Of a DNA stretch of 49,024 nucleotides, positions 17,118 through 26,025 are shown piece after piece; position 1 is the first letter of the stretch, and each line of letters begins with the position of its first letter. The stretch is from Devosia sp. 66-22 (GTDB lineage Bacteria; Pseudomonadota; Alphaproteobacteria; Rhizobiales; Devosiaceae). The notes beneath the pieces were generated by a model, which had not been told where the DNA came from, did no database searches, and saw only the letters and a program-made list of their open reading frames with translations. Both the position numbers and the translations under genes were made by a program. The stretch spans positions 1 to 49,024 of the forward strand of contig MKUZ01000006.1 in assembly GCA_001899065.1 (NCBI GenBank), read 5' to 3'.

Positions 17118-17606
17118 CTAGCCCTTGCCGTGGCGCGCGAGAAAATCGCGCGTCATCGCCTCCTGGATCGCCAGCGAGTCGGCGAGGATGCGCGCGAACA
17201 GCCTCAGCTCAGCCTCGGTGTACTTGCCCAGACTGGCATTGCCGGCCTCCTGCATCGGCAGATAGGCATCGCGCGCGAGCCGCGCCGTCTCCTCCGCCAT
17301 CTCCACCAGCACCTTGCGCCGATCCGACGGGTCGGGTCGGCGGCGCACATAGCCGCGCGCCTCGAGCCGGTCGATCAGCGCCGTCACCGCCGCCGGCGTC
17401 AGACGCGTGTGCCGGGCGATGGCGCTGGCCGACTGCGGACCGTCCCAGAGCAGGCTGAGCGCCAGCCGCTCGGCGGGCCCGAGGCCATACACCTCCCCCA
17501 CCGCCTCGTCGTAGCGCTGCGTGGAATCCTGGAAGCGCACGATCATGCTGCCCAGTTCATCGATCAGGGCGGCCTTGGGCGATCTTGACTTATTTTGTTC
17601 GATCAT
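17118..17606 (-). CDS. MarR-family transcriptional regulator
   Basis: This 162-aa protein has the winged helix-turn-helix of MarR proteins: ALSLLWDGPQSASAIARHTR, LTPAAVTALIDRLEARGYVR, then the wing RRPDPSDRRKVLVEM. It is divergent from the FAD monooxygenase gene, with only 27 bp between start codons. The monooxygenase promoter overlaps its first codons, so it most likely represses that gene. No Shine-Dalgarno site precedes the ATG at 17606; an internal ATG at 17546 is an alternative. Its stop abuts the argB stop (tail-to-tail). Confidence 0.9.
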   Translation of the reverse strand: MIEQNKSRSPKAALIDELGSMIVRFQDSTQRYDEAVGEVYGLGPAERLALSLLWDGPQSASAIARHTRLTPAAVTALIDRLEARGYVRRRPDPSDRRKVLVEMAEETARLARDAYLPMQEAGNASLGKYTEAELRLFARILADSLAIQEAMTRDFLARHGKG

Positions 17607-17629
17607 CTAATTATTCAATCATCTAATCA
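17585..17629 (+). promoter_or_regulatory. Monooxygenase promoter with overlapping repeats, probable MarR operator
   Basis: TTGACT (17585-17590), a 17-bp spacer and TAATTA (17608-17613) form a strong sigma-70 promoter. The decamer ATCATCTAAT occurs at 17602-17611 and again at 17618-17627, covering the -10 box and the expected start site. This AT-rich block stands out against the GC-rich surroundings and is the obvious operator for the divergent MarR protein, whose own start codon lies inside it. Confidence 0.65.
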
Positions 17630-17633
17630 TCAG

Positions 17634-18875
17634 ATGGTTTCACAAATGTCGAATGGAACGCTCCTGAAGGCAAGCGGCAAGACACGCCTGCCCACCATCG
17701 GAATCGCCGGGGCCGGGATCGGCGGGCTGGCCCTCGCCATCGCGCTCAGGCGCAAGGGGTACGCTCCCGTCGTGTTCGAGCGGCGGCAGCGCGGACAGGT
17801 GGGCGAGGAAGGCATCTTCCTGACGCTGGCGCCCAACGGCCTCAACGCCCTGCGCGGCCTGGGGCTCGCCGAGGTCGTCGGCGCGAAGGGCGTCGTGACG
17901 ACGGGCATCGCGTTGCACAACGAGCATGGACGGCAGATCGGGCTCGTCGACTACGCGGCGCATGCCCAGGCCTTCGGCGCGCCCTCGGTCACCATCAGGC
18001 GCGGCGCACTAAGCGAAACACTGCTCGACGCCGCGTTGGCCGAAGGCATCGAGGTGCACTTCGGCGCAGCGATCGATGGGGTCAGCGAGAGCAGCGACGG
18101 CGTGACCGTGTCGGCTGGCGGCGCGCGCCAGCAGGTCGACCTGCTGGCCGCGGCGGATGGACTGCGTTCGGTCGTGCGACGGCTGGTGCTTCCGCACCTG
18201 CCCAAGCCCGTCTTCAACGGCCTGATCGGCAGTGGCGGTATCATCGACGTCCCCTCCGTCGCGCCGACGGGCGGCCGCATGCTGATGACCTTCGGCCCTC
18301 GCGCTTTCTTCGGCTACATCAAGCATGGCGACGGACCGGTCTACTGGTTCGACAGCTATCCCTCCGCCGAGGAGACGATACGGGTCGGGGACCCCGCAAC
18401 CTTTGCGCGCTTCCTGCGCGAGCTGCATCGCGGCGACCCTTTGGCCAACAGCGCCATCCTCGCCGCGGTACCGGGAGTGTCCTCGGCCTATCCCGACTAC
18501 GACATCCCCTCGCTGAAAGACTGGTTCACCGACCGCGTCGTCCTGATGGGCGACGCGGCGCATGCGGTGACACCGCATTCGGGCCAGGGCGCGTCGATGG
18601 CGCTCGAGGATGCGCTGGTGCTCGCCGCCTGCATCGAGGCCGAGGCGTCGCCGCTTGCCGCCTTCCGGCGGTTCGAGTCGCTGCGGCGCGAACGGGTCGA
18701 GGCGGCTGTCGCCCTCGGCCGGCAGGGCGGCCAACAGAAGAAGGCGCAGAGCTGGCTCGCCCTGCGCCTCCGCGATCTCATCCTGCCGCTCGTCGTGCCG
18801 CTCGGGCAGAAGGCGCAGGAGAAGCTGTTTGCGTTTCGTGCCGACCGCTCGCCACTGGCGCAGCCGGCACGTTAG
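17634..18875 (+). CDS. FAD-dependent aromatic-type monooxygenase (salicylate hydroxylase-like family)
   Basis: This 413-aa single-component flavoprotein hydroxylase has the FAD dinucleotide motif GIAGAGIGGLALAIALRRKG at about residues 22-41. It also has the DG motif region LLAAADGLRSVVRR and the GD motif VVLMGDAAHAVTPHSGQGAS. These three fingerprints define class A monooxygenases, which use NAD(P)H and oxygen. The substrate cannot be read from sequence; relatives act on salicylate, kynurenine or antibiotics. The ATG at 17634 gives a leader of only about 14 nt; ATG 17646 is possible and neither has a clear ribosome site. Control by the divergent MarR protein and the nearby efflux pump suggest detoxification. 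Confidence 0.85.
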   Translation: MVSQMSNGTLLKASGKTRLPTIGIAGAGIGGLALAIALRRKGYAPVVFERRQRGQVGEEGIFLTLAPNGLNALRGLGLAEVVGAKGVVTTGIALHNEHGRQIGLVDYAAHAQAFGAPSVTIRRGALSETLLDAALAEGIEVHFGAAIDGVSESSDGVTVSAGGARQQVDLLAAADGLRSVVRRLVLPHLPKPVFNGLIGSGGIIDVPSVAPTGGRMLMTFGPRAFFGYIKHGDGPVYWFDSYPSAEETIRVGDPATFARFLRELHRGDPLANSAILAAVPGVSSAYPDYDIPSLKDWFTDRVVLMGDAAHAVTPHSGQGASMALEDALVLAACIEAEASPLAAFRRFESLRRERVEAAVALGRQGGQQKKAQSWLALRLRDLILPLVVPLGQKAQEKLFAFRADRSPLAQPAR

Positions 18876-18876
18876 G

Positions 18877-20379
18877 TCACGCCTCCATCGGCACCGGCGG
18901 CGCCGGGGCGCGGGCGCCCTGCCCCTGGTCGGTGCCCTTGCCGCGCAGCAGGAACACCAGCACGAAGACGAGGCCGAAGCTCCCGATCTGGTACCAGGTG
19001 GCGGTTGCAGCCGAGACGGTGAAGGCCTCGTGCATCGATGTCGCGCCCCAGTCGCGCGCGCCTTCGAGGATCGAAAAGAAGATCTGGCCGATGAGCGCGA
19101 CGCCGACGGCGCCGCCCACCTGCTGAAAGGCCTGGAGCGACCCCGCGCCGGCCCCGGCATCGCGCGGCGGAACGCCCGCAAGCACGAGCTGAAACAGCGA
19201 GGAGAAGCCGAGGCCGAGGCCGACGCCGGCCATGAACAGCGGCGGCAGGAACCACCAAGGGTCGATGGTGTCGGTGATGCCGGCGATGATGAAGTGCAGC
19301 CACACCATGCCGCCGGTAAGCAGCAGCGCGCTGATAGCGGCGCGGGTGCGCAGCCAGCTCTGGCCGAAGCGTCCGGCGATCAGCGAGACGACGAGTACAC
19401 CCACCGAGAAGGGCGTGTTGGTGAGGCCGGATTCGAGCGGGGTGAAATCGAAGCCCGCCTGCAGCAGCAGCGAAATCACCATGAAGAAGCCGGGAATGCC
19501 CGACGAGAACACGGTGAGCACCGCCGCCCCCAGCAGAAACTGCGGATTGGTGATGAGGCTGTAGTTGAGGAGCTGCGGCCGGCTGGCCGCAGCCATGCGC
19601 CGCTCCCACAGCACGAACAGGGCGAGCCCCACCAGCGCCGCCGCCATCATCCCCCAGGTCCAGGCGGGCCAGCCATAAGCGCGGCCCTCGATGATCGGAA
19701 AGACCAGCGCCACGATGCTGGCGCCGAACAGCACGATGCCCAGATAGTCGTTCTTGAGATCGGGGTGGCCCGGCGGGCGCGGGATGATGAACCAGCCCAG
19801 CGCCACGGCGAGAATGCCGACCGGCACATTGACGAGAAAGATCGGGCGCCAATCGAGGCCGCCCAGATTGGCGCCGATCAGCAGGCCGCCCACGATCGGT
19901 CCGGCCACCGCCGCGAGGCCGGCGCTGAGGCCAAACAGCGAGAAGGACTGGCCGCGCTCTTCCGGCGGGAAGGTCACCGTGGCGATGGCGAGCACCTGCG
20001 GCGTCATCATGGCGCCGGCGAGCCCCTGGAGAGCACGCGCCGCGATCAGCCATTCAATCGAGGGGGCAAGGCCACAGAAGGCCGAGGCCAGCGAGAACGC
20101 CGCCACGCCCCACAGGAACATGTGAGTACGGCCCACAATGTCGCCGAGGCGGCCGAACGGCAGAAGGCCAAGCGCGAAGGCGAGCACATAGGCGGCGATC
20201 ACCCACTCGATCTGGCTGGCATCGGCGTTGAGGTTGGTCCTGAGACTGGGCAGCGCGACGTTGACGATCGTCACGTCCATCAGGTTCATGAAGTTGGCGA
20301 GCAGCAGCACGGCCAGCGCCACCCAGCGGCGCGGATCGGCTTCTGCCTTGCTCTGCGGAACGTGAAACTGTGAACTCAT
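18877..20379 (-). CDS. DHA2-family MFS multidrug efflux transporter (EmrB/QacA type)
   Basis: This 500-aa inner-membrane protein has about 14 hydrophobic helices. Family signatures include NFMNLMDVTIVNVALPSL in helix 1 (the D of motif D1) and LGLLPFGRLGDIVGRTHMFL (motif A). LQGLAGAMMTPQVLA and ERGQSFSLFGLSAGLAAVAG (motif C region) are also present. DHA2 pumps expel drugs, dyes or toxic metabolites using the proton gradient. The gene follows tetR by 3 bp on the same strand, forming an autoregulated operon. Its stop is 1 bp from the monooxygenase stop. No EmrA-type adaptor is adjacent. Confidence 0.94.
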   Translation of the reverse strand: MSSQFHVPQSKAEADPRRWVALAVLLLANFMNLMDVTIVNVALPSLRTNLNADASQIEWVIAAYVLAFALGLLPFGRLGDIVGRTHMFLWGVAAFSLASAFCGLAPSIEWLIAARALQGLAGAMMTPQVLAIATVTFPPEERGQSFSLFGLSAGLAAVAGPIVGGLLIGANLGGLDWRPIFLVNVPVGILAVALGWFIIPRPPGHPDLKNDYLGIVLFGASIVALVFPIIEGRAYGWPAWTWGMMAAALVGLALFVLWERRMAAASRPQLLNYSLITNPQFLLGAAVLTVFSSGIPGFFMVISLLLQAGFDFTPLESGLTNTPFSVGVLVVSLIAGRFGQSWLRTRAAISALLLTGGMVWLHFIIAGITDTIDPWWFLPPLFMAGVGLGLGFSSLFQLVLAGVPPRDAGAGAGSLQAFQQVGGAVGVALIGQIFFSILEGARDWGATSMHEAFTVSAATATWYQIGSFGLVFVLVFLLRGKGTDQGQGARAPAPPVPMEA

Positions 20380-20382
20380 GTT

Positions 20383-21012
20383 CTAGTCCTTGGCGGGCGC
20401 ATTGGCGGAATTTGGATTGCGGATAGCGCGCTGCAGTTCGGCGGCGAGCCTCGTGTAAGTGTCGGCGTCCTTATGCGGGCTTCGACAAAAGCCCACCATC
20501 GAGGAGACAATAATCGTCGCCCAGGCGTCGGGATCGAGGTCGGGACGGAACACGCCGCTGTCGACGCCCTCCCTGAGCAGTTCGACAAGGGTCTGCCGCC
20601 ACCGCCGCTTGAGCGGCAGGATGGCGGCCGCGATACGCTCGTCGCGGCGCGCGCGCTCCATCAGCTCGGAGAAGACCAGCATGGCCTGGGGCCGCTCGAG
20701 GGCGACCTCGCGGAAGTCGATGAATTCGAGCGCCATGCGCTCGGCGACGTCGAGGTGGCGGCGCGGCCGGGTGACGTGCTGGTCGCGGAACTGCGTCTGC
20801 AGCGACTCGGCCACCAGCTCGATCAGCGCCTCCTTGGTGGGCACATGATAGTGGAGGGTGGCAACGTTGATGCCGACACGCTCGGCGATGTCGCGCGTAC
20901 GCAGGCCCTCCACGCCCTTTTCAACGATGAGCGCCCGGGCGGCTTCGGCGATGGCCGCGCGGCGGTCGTCAGTGGGCGCGCGGCGGCGCTCGATGGACGC
21001 AATCTGGTTCAT
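20383..21012 (-). CDS. TetR-family transcriptional repressor
   Basis: This is a 209-aa regulator. The N-terminal DNA-binding domain (about 15-65) reads RRAAIAEAARALIVEKGVEG, then RTRDIAERVGINVATLHYH, the standard TetR helix-turn-helix. The C-terminal ligand domain (about 75-200) is diverse, as usual. A TCAATCA-TT-TGATTGA palindrome overlaps the -35 box of its promoter, so it should repress itself and the cotranscribed efflux gene until an inducer binds. Confidence 0.95.
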   Translation of the reverse strand: MNQIASIERRRAPTDDRRAAIAEAARALIVEKGVEGLRTRDIAERVGINVATLHYHVPTKEALIELVAESLQTQFRDQHVTRPRRHLDVAERMALEFIDFREVALERPQAMLVFSELMERARRDERIAAAILPLKRRWRQTLVELLREGVDSGVFRPDLDPDAWATIIVSSMVGFCRSPHKDADTYTRLAAELQRAIRNPNSANAPAKD

Positions 21013-21021
21013 GGGGCGCGC

Positions 21022-21062
21022 TGTATATACCCGCCGGGCGGATCAATCAATCATTTGATTGA
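21022..21062 (-). promoter_or_regulatory. tetR-efflux operon promoter with TetR operator
   Basis: On the minus strand TTGATT (21045-21050) and TATACA (21022-21027) are 17 bp apart. The perfect inverted repeat TCAATCA-TT-TGATTGA (21047-21062) overlaps the -35 box. This is a classic autorepression layout. The half-site TCAATCA also occurs at 17615-17621 in the monooxygenase promoter. Confidence 0.75.
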
Positions 21063-21206
21063 GACGCCGTCCGAGATCGAAGATGAACAAAAACAAGGAG
21101 TTGTCTGGACACAGACATACACGGGCGCGCCGGCGGGCAAAGAAAATGCTGCCCGGGCGGTGAAAAATCCCATCGTGGCGTCAGGGGCCGGAAGGTAATC
21201 GGCGAT

Positions 21207-21251
21207 GGGCTTGAGGGGAGGCCGGCCCGCTCGAGCGGACGGTTCCCCTCC
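21207..21251. repeat. GC-rich imperfect inverted repeat downstream of the mannonate dehydratase gene
   Basis: GAGGGGA and TCCCCTC arms flank a central perfect palindrome CCGCTCGAGCGG. It lies about 45-85 bp beyond the mannonate dehydratase stop and could be its terminator, although no U run follows. Apart from this and the tetR promoter, nothing gene-like is seen in 21063-21292. Confidence 0.35.
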
Positions 21252-21292
21252 CGGTCGTCAAAGAGCGACGGGGCGCGACCGCGCCGCAATCG

Positions 21293-22258
21293 CTAGCCTG
21301 CGTAGACCGCCTCGCGCAGCCCGCGGATATAGCCGATGGCGTAGAGCCGGCCGAAGCTCGAATAGCCCGCATGGGCATTGCTGTCGCCCTCGACGGTGGG
21401 CACGTGGTCGGGACGGAGGACGCCCGAGAAATCAATGTCCCTGTAAGCCTTCATGCAGGCGAGCATGTCGGTCTTGCCGGCATCGTGCCAGGTTTCCTCG
21501 AACCTGCTGGGCACGCCGCGGACGTCGCGGAAATGGACAAAGGTGATCTTCTTGCCGAATTTGCGGATCACCGCCGGCAGATCGTCGGTCATCAGCGTGA
21601 AATTGCCCTGGCAGAGCGTTATCGTATTGACGGCGCTGGGCGCCGTTTCGATCAGCCGCTGGTAGTTGTCGATGGAGCGCATGATGCGGCCGACGCCGCG
21701 GATCGGCGACAGCGGCGGATCGTCGGGGTGCATAGAGAGCTTCACCCCGGCCTTCTCGGCAACGGGCACGACGCGTTCGAGGAAATGCGTGAGGGTCTCC
21801 CACAGCCTCTCCTCGCTGATCGGCCCGCCCTCGGTGGGCTCAGACGTGACGTCGGCATAATCGAAGCTCGTCACCACCGAGCCGCCGCGCGAGGGCGTGT
21901 CGGTACGGGTGCGCAGCCAGTTGAAATCGGTCATCCACTCGTAGCACCACACCGGGATGCCGAGCCGCCCCATGTTCTCGATCAGCGTGCAGACGGTGTC
22001 GATCTCGGCCTCGCCGCCGGGCAGACCGCGCTTGGCGTTGTTGAGGGGCGGCCGCGACTCGATCACGCGCAACGCGAACCCGCCGTCCTCGTAGCGCTCC
22101 TTGAGCCGGGTCAGCGGCCGGAGATCCCAGGGCCGTTCGCCGGGAGCGAGCAGATCGTCGGTGGGGAGGCCGCCTACGGCCAGATCGACGCCAGCCTGCT
22201 TGGCGAGCTTCCACAGCGGCGAGGGGGTCGGATTGATGAACTCGGCAATCTCGAGCAT
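21293..22258 (-). CDS. uxuA: Mannonate dehydratase-like protein
   Basis: UxuA dehydrates D-mannonate to 2-keto-3-deoxygluconate in glucuronate breakdown, using a divalent metal in a TIM barrel. The 321-aa protein has the family segments SMHPDDPPLSPIRG (metal and substrate ligands), NTITLCQGNF, FVHFRDVRG, LRPDHVP and GYSSFGRLYAIGYIRGL. It is shorter than the Escherichia coli enzyme (about 394 aa) and its N-terminus differs. The ATG at 22258 was chosen because the frame upstream has no family similarity. No other hexuronate gene is nearby, so a related sugar-acid dehydratase role is possible. Confidence 0.82.
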   Translation of the reverse strand: MLEIAEFINPTPSPLWKLAKQAGVDLAVGGLPTDDLLAPGERPWDLRPLTRLKERYEDGGFALRVIESRPPLNNAKRGLPGGEAEIDTVCTLIENMGRLGIPVWCYEWMTDFNWLRTRTDTPSRGGSVVTSFDYADVTSEPTEGGPISEERLWETLTHFLERVVPVAEKAGVKLSMHPDDPPLSPIRGVGRIMRSIDNYQRLIETAPSAVNTITLCQGNFTLMTDDLPAVIRKFGKKITFVHFRDVRGVPSRFEETWHDAGKTDMLACMKAYRDIDFSGVLRPDHVPTVEGDSNAHAGYSSFGRLYAIGYIRGLREAVYAG

Positions 22259-22364
22259 GGCGCCCCCGGGGATGGAACGGGCACGGTCATACGAGATTTT
22301 GTCCGGTTGAGAAACCAATGGCAGCATCGCGGGTTTACCGGAGACGCGAAATCCGGAGGCGGAC

Positions 22365-22565
22365 ATGCCCACCACCGAACTTCCCCCGAGCAAAGAGAAA
22401 GCGCACGAAATCGCGCGCAAGATCGCCAATGAGCGCCCGCTCAAGAAGGACAAGGACGCTCCCGAATCCAATGTGAGCGGCGGCTTCAACCAGAAGAGCC
22501 GCGCCGAACAGGACGAGCGGCTGCGCCGCAACGAGGACAGCGTCACCGAGGGCGATGGACAGTAG
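22365..22565 (+). CDS. Small highly charged hypothetical protein
   Basis: This 66-aa protein is rich in Lys, Glu, Asp, Arg and Asn and has no hydrophobic stretch. It is predicted helical in the first half (KEKAHEIARKIANERPLKK) and disordered after that (NVSGGFNQKSRAEQDERLRR). I do not recognise the family. Its end overlaps the next gene's earliest start by 11 bp, which suggests coupling. It diverges from the mannonate dehydratase gene. Composition fits a nucleoid- or stress-associated small protein, but that is only an impression. Confidence 0.65.
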   Translation: MPTTELPPSKEKAHEIARKIANERPLKKDKDAPESNVSGGFNQKSRAEQDERLRRNEDSVTEGDGQ

Positions 22566-23310
22566 CGGCCTGATGAATTCCGCCATGTTCTCTGACATAA
22601 TCGAGGACATGACCCTGCACGATTCCGTCAAGGACCGCTTCGCCCACGTCACCGACTGGGTGTTCGATCTCGACAACACGCTCTACCCGCGCGAATGCAA
22701 TCTGTTCGCGCAGATCGACCTGCTGATCTCGACCTACATGGTCGACGTCACCGGCCTGCCCTATGCCGAGGCGCGGGCGCTGCAGAAATCGTACTATCGC
22801 GACCACGGCACAACGCTGCATGGCCTGATGATCCACCACGCCGTGGATCCCGACCATTTCCTCAGGACCGTGCATGCGATCGACTATTCGGGCGTCGCCG
22901 CGCATCCCCTGCTGTCGGAGGCGATCGGGCGGCTGCCGGGCCGCAAGTTCATCCTCACCAATGGCGATGTGGGGCACACCGAGTCGGTGCTGCGGCAGGT
23001 GGGCGCCAGCGACTTGTTCGACGGGATCTTCGACATCCGCTCGATGAAGTACAAGCCCAAGCCCCTGCCCGAAGCCTATGCCGAGTTCTTCGCGGCGCAT
23101 GGCGTCGACGCGAAGCGCGGCGCAATGTTCGACGACCTCGAAAAGAACCTCCTCGTGCCGCACGAGACAGGCATGGTCACCGTGCAGGTCGTCGCCACCG
23201 AGGATTTCGAGCACGACCAGGTCGAGAGCTGGGAGCTCGGCCGTACTACCGGTCCGCACGTGCACCACGTGACGGACGACCTCGCCACTTTCCTCAAGGG
23301 CGTGATCTAG
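22555..23310 (+). CDS. HAD-family pyrimidine 5'-nucleotidase
   Basis: This HAD subfamily IA phosphatase is up to 251 aa long. Motif I is VFDLDNTLYP (nucleophile Asp), motif II is ILTNGD, the Lys of motif III lies in MKYKPKPLPEAY, and motif IV is MFDDLEKNL. The DNTLYP form with a following helical cap matches SDT1/pyrimidine 5'-nucleotidase proteins, which dephosphorylate UMP, CMP or similar nucleotides. Starts at 22555, 22573, 22585 and 22609 are all in frame. The longest is given, although the conserved region begins only near 22660. Confidence 0.88.
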   Translation: MDSSGLMNSAMFSDIIEDMTLHDSVKDRFAHVTDWVFDLDNTLYPRECNLFAQIDLLISTYMVDVTGLPYAEARALQKSYYRDHGTTLHGLMIHHAVDPDHFLRTVHAIDYSGVAAHPLLSEAIGRLPGRKFILTNGDVGHTESVLRQVGASDLFDGIFDIRSMKYKPKPLPEAYAEFFAAHGVDAKRGAMFDDLEKNLLVPHETGMVTVQVVATEDFEHDQVESWELGRTTGPHVHHVTDDLATFLKGVI

Positions 23311-23316
23311 GCGGGC

Positions 23317-24174
23317 TCAGCCCCTGAGCTCGACCTCGGGCAGATTGTAGTGCCGCCTGACCACGTCCCACCCTTCCTCCGCCGTGTCCACGACGGTGAA
23401 CAGGTCCGGATCGTCGGGTGAGATCGTGCCGGCATCGGCCAGTGCCTCGAAGTTGATCACCTTGCGCCAGAACTCCATTCCAAACAGCAGCAGCGGAATG
23501 CGCTCCATGCGGCCGGTCTGGATCAGGGTGAGCGTTTCGAAGAACTCATCGAGCGTACCGAAGCCACCCGGGAAGATCGCCACCACCTTGGCGCGCAGCA
23601 GAAAGTGGATCTTGCGCGTCGCGAAGTAATGGAAGTTGAAGCACAGCTCCGGGCTGACATAGGCATTGGGCGCCTGCTCGTGCGGCAGGACGATGTTGAA
23701 GCCGATCGAGGGCGCGCCGACATCGTTGGCGCCGCGATTTCCCGCCTCCATCACGCCCGGTCCGCCGCCGGTAACCACGACATAGTCGCGGAACCCCAGC
23801 GCCTCTGAGGTGAGCGAGGCGTATTGGGCGAAGCTGCGGGCCTCGTCGTAGTACTTGCTAGCGCGTTCGAGATTGCGCTTCTGCTTGTCGTTGCGCGCCG
23901 CCCAGGCCGCCTTGCCTGGCTCCGGAATGCGCGCGCCGCCGAACAGCACGACGGTCGAGCGGATGCCGCGCTCGCGCAGGCTGAACTCGGGCTTGAGATA
24001 TTCGAGCTGGAAGCGCACGCCGCGCGTGTCGTCCGAAGTCAGGAACTCGTCGTCCGCATAGGCGAGGCGATAGGCCGAGGAAGCGGTCTGCGGCGTCTGC
24101 GGTGCGCGTTTGGCCGCCGCAATGTCCTGCTTGGACGTTCTGAGCGGCGTCTTGTTCCGGCGGCGTGGAGCCAT
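23317..24174 (-). CDS. LOG-family protein (Rossmann-fold nucleotide-binding, phosphoribohydrolase-like)
   Basis: This 285-aa protein contains GGGPGVMEAGNRGA and PGGFGTLDEFFETLTL, the two signatures of the LOG/YgdH family, once misnamed lysine decarboxylases. Characterised members split nucleoside 5'-monophosphates or cytokinin nucleotides. An Arg/Lys-rich N-terminal tail (about 1-45) is outside the domain. ATG 24174 (MAPRRRNKTPL) was chosen; the upstream frame is open but unconvincing. It converges on the nucleotidase gene, leaving 6 bp between stops. Both neighbours act on nucleotides, which may be coincidence. Confidence 0.88.
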   Translation of the reverse strand: MAPRRRNKTPLRTSKQDIAAAKRAPQTPQTASSAYRLAYADDEFLTSDDTRGVRFQLEYLKPEFSLRERGIRSTVVLFGGARIPEPGKAAWAARNDKQKRNLERASKYYDEARSFAQYASLTSEALGFRDYVVVTGGGPGVMEAGNRGANDVGAPSIGFNIVLPHEQAPNAYVSPELCFNFHYFATRKIHFLLRAKVVAIFPGGFGTLDEFFETLTLIQTGRMERIPLLLFGMEFWRKVINFEALADAGTISPDDPDLFTVVDTAEEGWDVVRRHYNLPEVELRG

Positions 24175-24266
24175 GCTGAAAAACTCATGGATAAATACGT
24201 TGGACTGATGCTGGCAGAGGCGGGTTAACACCGCGTGGCGCCGCAATCATTGGGGACGCTCCCGCC

Positions 24267-25169
24267 ATGCAATTCACCTCCGTCGAAAGCTGGATCGACG
24301 ACCGCGCGCATGCCGTGCTGCGCCGCCTGCCTGCGAGCGGCATAGCGGGTGCGCTGGTCGAGTTCGTGGTCTTCGGCCTCAAGCAGGGCTGGGCGTGCCT
24401 GTTCGGCGGCCTGCTGCTGGCATTGATGCTGCTGAGCAGCCGCCTGTGGCCGACAACCGCCCCTCTCGCGCGCTACGATTTCCTTGTTGTCGCGGCAGTG
24501 CTCATCCAGTTCGGCATGCTCGGCCTCAGGCTCGAAACCCTCGACGAGGCCAAGGTGATCCTGATCTTCCATATCGTGGGCACAGCGATGGAAATCTTCA
24601 AGACCGGCGCGGGATCGTGGATCTACCCCGAGGCGAGCCTGCTGCGGATCGGCGGCGTGCCGCTGTTTTCAGGCTTCATGTCCGCTGCGGTGGGCTCCTA
24701 CCTGGCACGTGTCGGCCGCATTTTCGACTTCCGCTTCACCCGCTATCGGCCGCTATGGACCACCGTCGCCCTCGCCGCCGCTATCTACGCCAACTTCTTC
24801 ACCCATCATTTCGTCTGGGACGTCCGGCTGCTGCTGTTCGCGGCGGCGGCGCTAATCTATGCGCGCACCGTCGTCCACTACCGCGTGTTCCGCTTCCGGC
24901 TGCGCATGCCGCTGCTCGTCGGCTTCGGACTGGTGGCGCTGTTCATCTGGTTTGCCGAGAATATCGGGACGTGGTCGAGCGCCTGGCTCTATCCGAGCCA
25001 GGAAGACGGCTGGCATCCGGTCGGGCTCGAAAAGCTCGGTGCGTGGTACCTGCTGATGCTGATTTCGTTCGTGCTCGTCACACTAGTGCACCGGCCGAGG
25101 CCATTGGGCGAGCCGATTGACACAGTCCCCCTGCCGACTAATGTCCGGCCCGCCAGTTCCCCGGATTGA
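24267..25169 (+). CDS. DUF817 integral membrane protein
   Basis: This 300-aa protein has about eight hydrophobic helices. The DUF817 pattern includes [40 protein letters not shown], and [32 protein letters not shown] contains a conserved HH pair, perhaps a metal or pigment ligand. The function is unknown; a distant resemblance to membrane carotenoid or isoprenoid enzymes has been suggested by the hydropathy and acidic/His motifs, but I cannot establish it. It is divergent from the LOG gene and lies 7 bp upstream of dapD, perhaps cotranscribed. Confidence 0.85.
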   Translation: MQFTSVESWIDDRAHAVLRRLPASGIAGALVEFVVFGLKQGWACLFGGLLLALMLLSSRLWPTTAPLARYDFLVVAAVLIQFGMLGLRLETLDEAKVILIFHIVGTAMEIFKTGAGSWIYPEASLLRIGGVPLFSGFMSAAVGSYLARVGRIFDFRFTRYRPLWTTVALAAAIYANFFTHHFVWDVRLLLFAAAALIYARTVVHYRVFRFRLRMPLLVGFGLVALFIWFAENIGTWSSAWLYPSQEDGWHPVGLEKLGAWYLLMLISFVLVTLVHRPRPLGEPIDTVPLPTNVRPASSPD

Positions 25170-25176
25170 GAAGCCA

Positions 25177-26022
25177 ATGTCAGCCCACGCCGCCCTTGCC
25201 GCCACGATCGACGCCGCCTGGGAGGCCCGCGCCGGCATTTCCGCCTCGACCCAGGGCGACGTACGCGACGCGGTTAACGCTGCGCTCGAGCTGCTGGATA
25301 CCGGCAAGGCGCGCGTCGCCGAGAAGGCTTCCGAAGGCGGCTGGACGGTCAATCAGTGGCTCAAGAAGGCGGTGCTGCTGAGCTTCCGGCTCAACGACAA
25401 TGCCGTGATCCAGGGGCCGGGGGGCACAACCTGGTGGGACAAGGTGCCCTCCAAGTTCGAGAGCTGGGGCGAGAACCGTTTCCGCGAGGCCGGCTTCCGC
25501 GCTGTGCCCGGCTCGATCGTCCGACGTGGCTCGTATATCGGGCGCGGCGTGATCCTGATGCCCAGCTTCGTCAATATCGGCGCCTATGTCGACGAGGGCT
25601 CGATGGTGGACGGCTGGGCCACCGTCGGCTCGTGCGCGCAGATCGGCAAGAACGTCCATCTGTCGGGCGGCGTCGGCATCGGCGGGGTGCTCGAGCCGAT
25701 GCAGGCCGGCCCCACCATCATCGAAGACAATTGCTTCATCGGCGCCCGCTCGGAAGTGGTGGAAGGCGTCGTGGTCGGCGAGGGCTCGGTCCTCTCGATG
25801 GGCGTCTATATCGGTTCTTCGACCAAGATCATCGATCGCGCGACCGGCGAAATCTTCATGGGCCGCGTGCCGCCCTATTCGGTGGTCGTGTCCGGCAACC
25901 TGCCCGGCAAGCCCCTGCCCAACGGCCAGCCCGGCCCCTCGCTCTACTGCGCCGTCATCGTCAAGCGCGTCGACGAACAGACCCGCAGCAAGACCTCGAT
26001 CAACGATTTGCTGCGGGACTGA
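25177..26022 (+). CDS. dapD: 2,3,4,5-tetrahydropyridine-2,6-dicarboxylate N-succinyltransferase
   Basis: DapD adds a succinyl group from succinyl-CoA to tetrahydrodipicolinate in lysine and meso-diaminopimelate synthesis. The 281-aa protein has a helical N-terminal domain (about 1-95) and a left-handed beta-helix of hexapeptide repeats (about 100-250), for example [20 protein letters not shown] and [20 protein letters not shown]. The ATG at 25177 gives the normal N-terminus; a longer frame overlaps the preceding gene. It works with dapE 1.2 kb downstream; two DUF805 genes lie between them. Confidence 0.98.
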   Translation: MSAHAALAATIDAAWEARAGISASTQGDVRDAVNAALELLDTGKARVAEKASEGGWTVNQWLKKAVLLSFRLNDNAVIQGPGGTTWWDKVPSKFESWGENRFREAGFRAVPGSIVRRGSYIGRGVILMPSFVNIGAYVDEGSMVDGWATVGSCAQIGKNVHLSGGVGIGGVLEPMQAGPTIIEDNCFIGARSEVVEGVVVGEGSVLSMGVYIGSSTKIIDRATGEIFMGRVPPYSVVVSGNLPGKPLPNGQPGPSLYCAVIVKRVDEQTRSKTSINDLLRD

Positions 26023-26025
26023 GGA

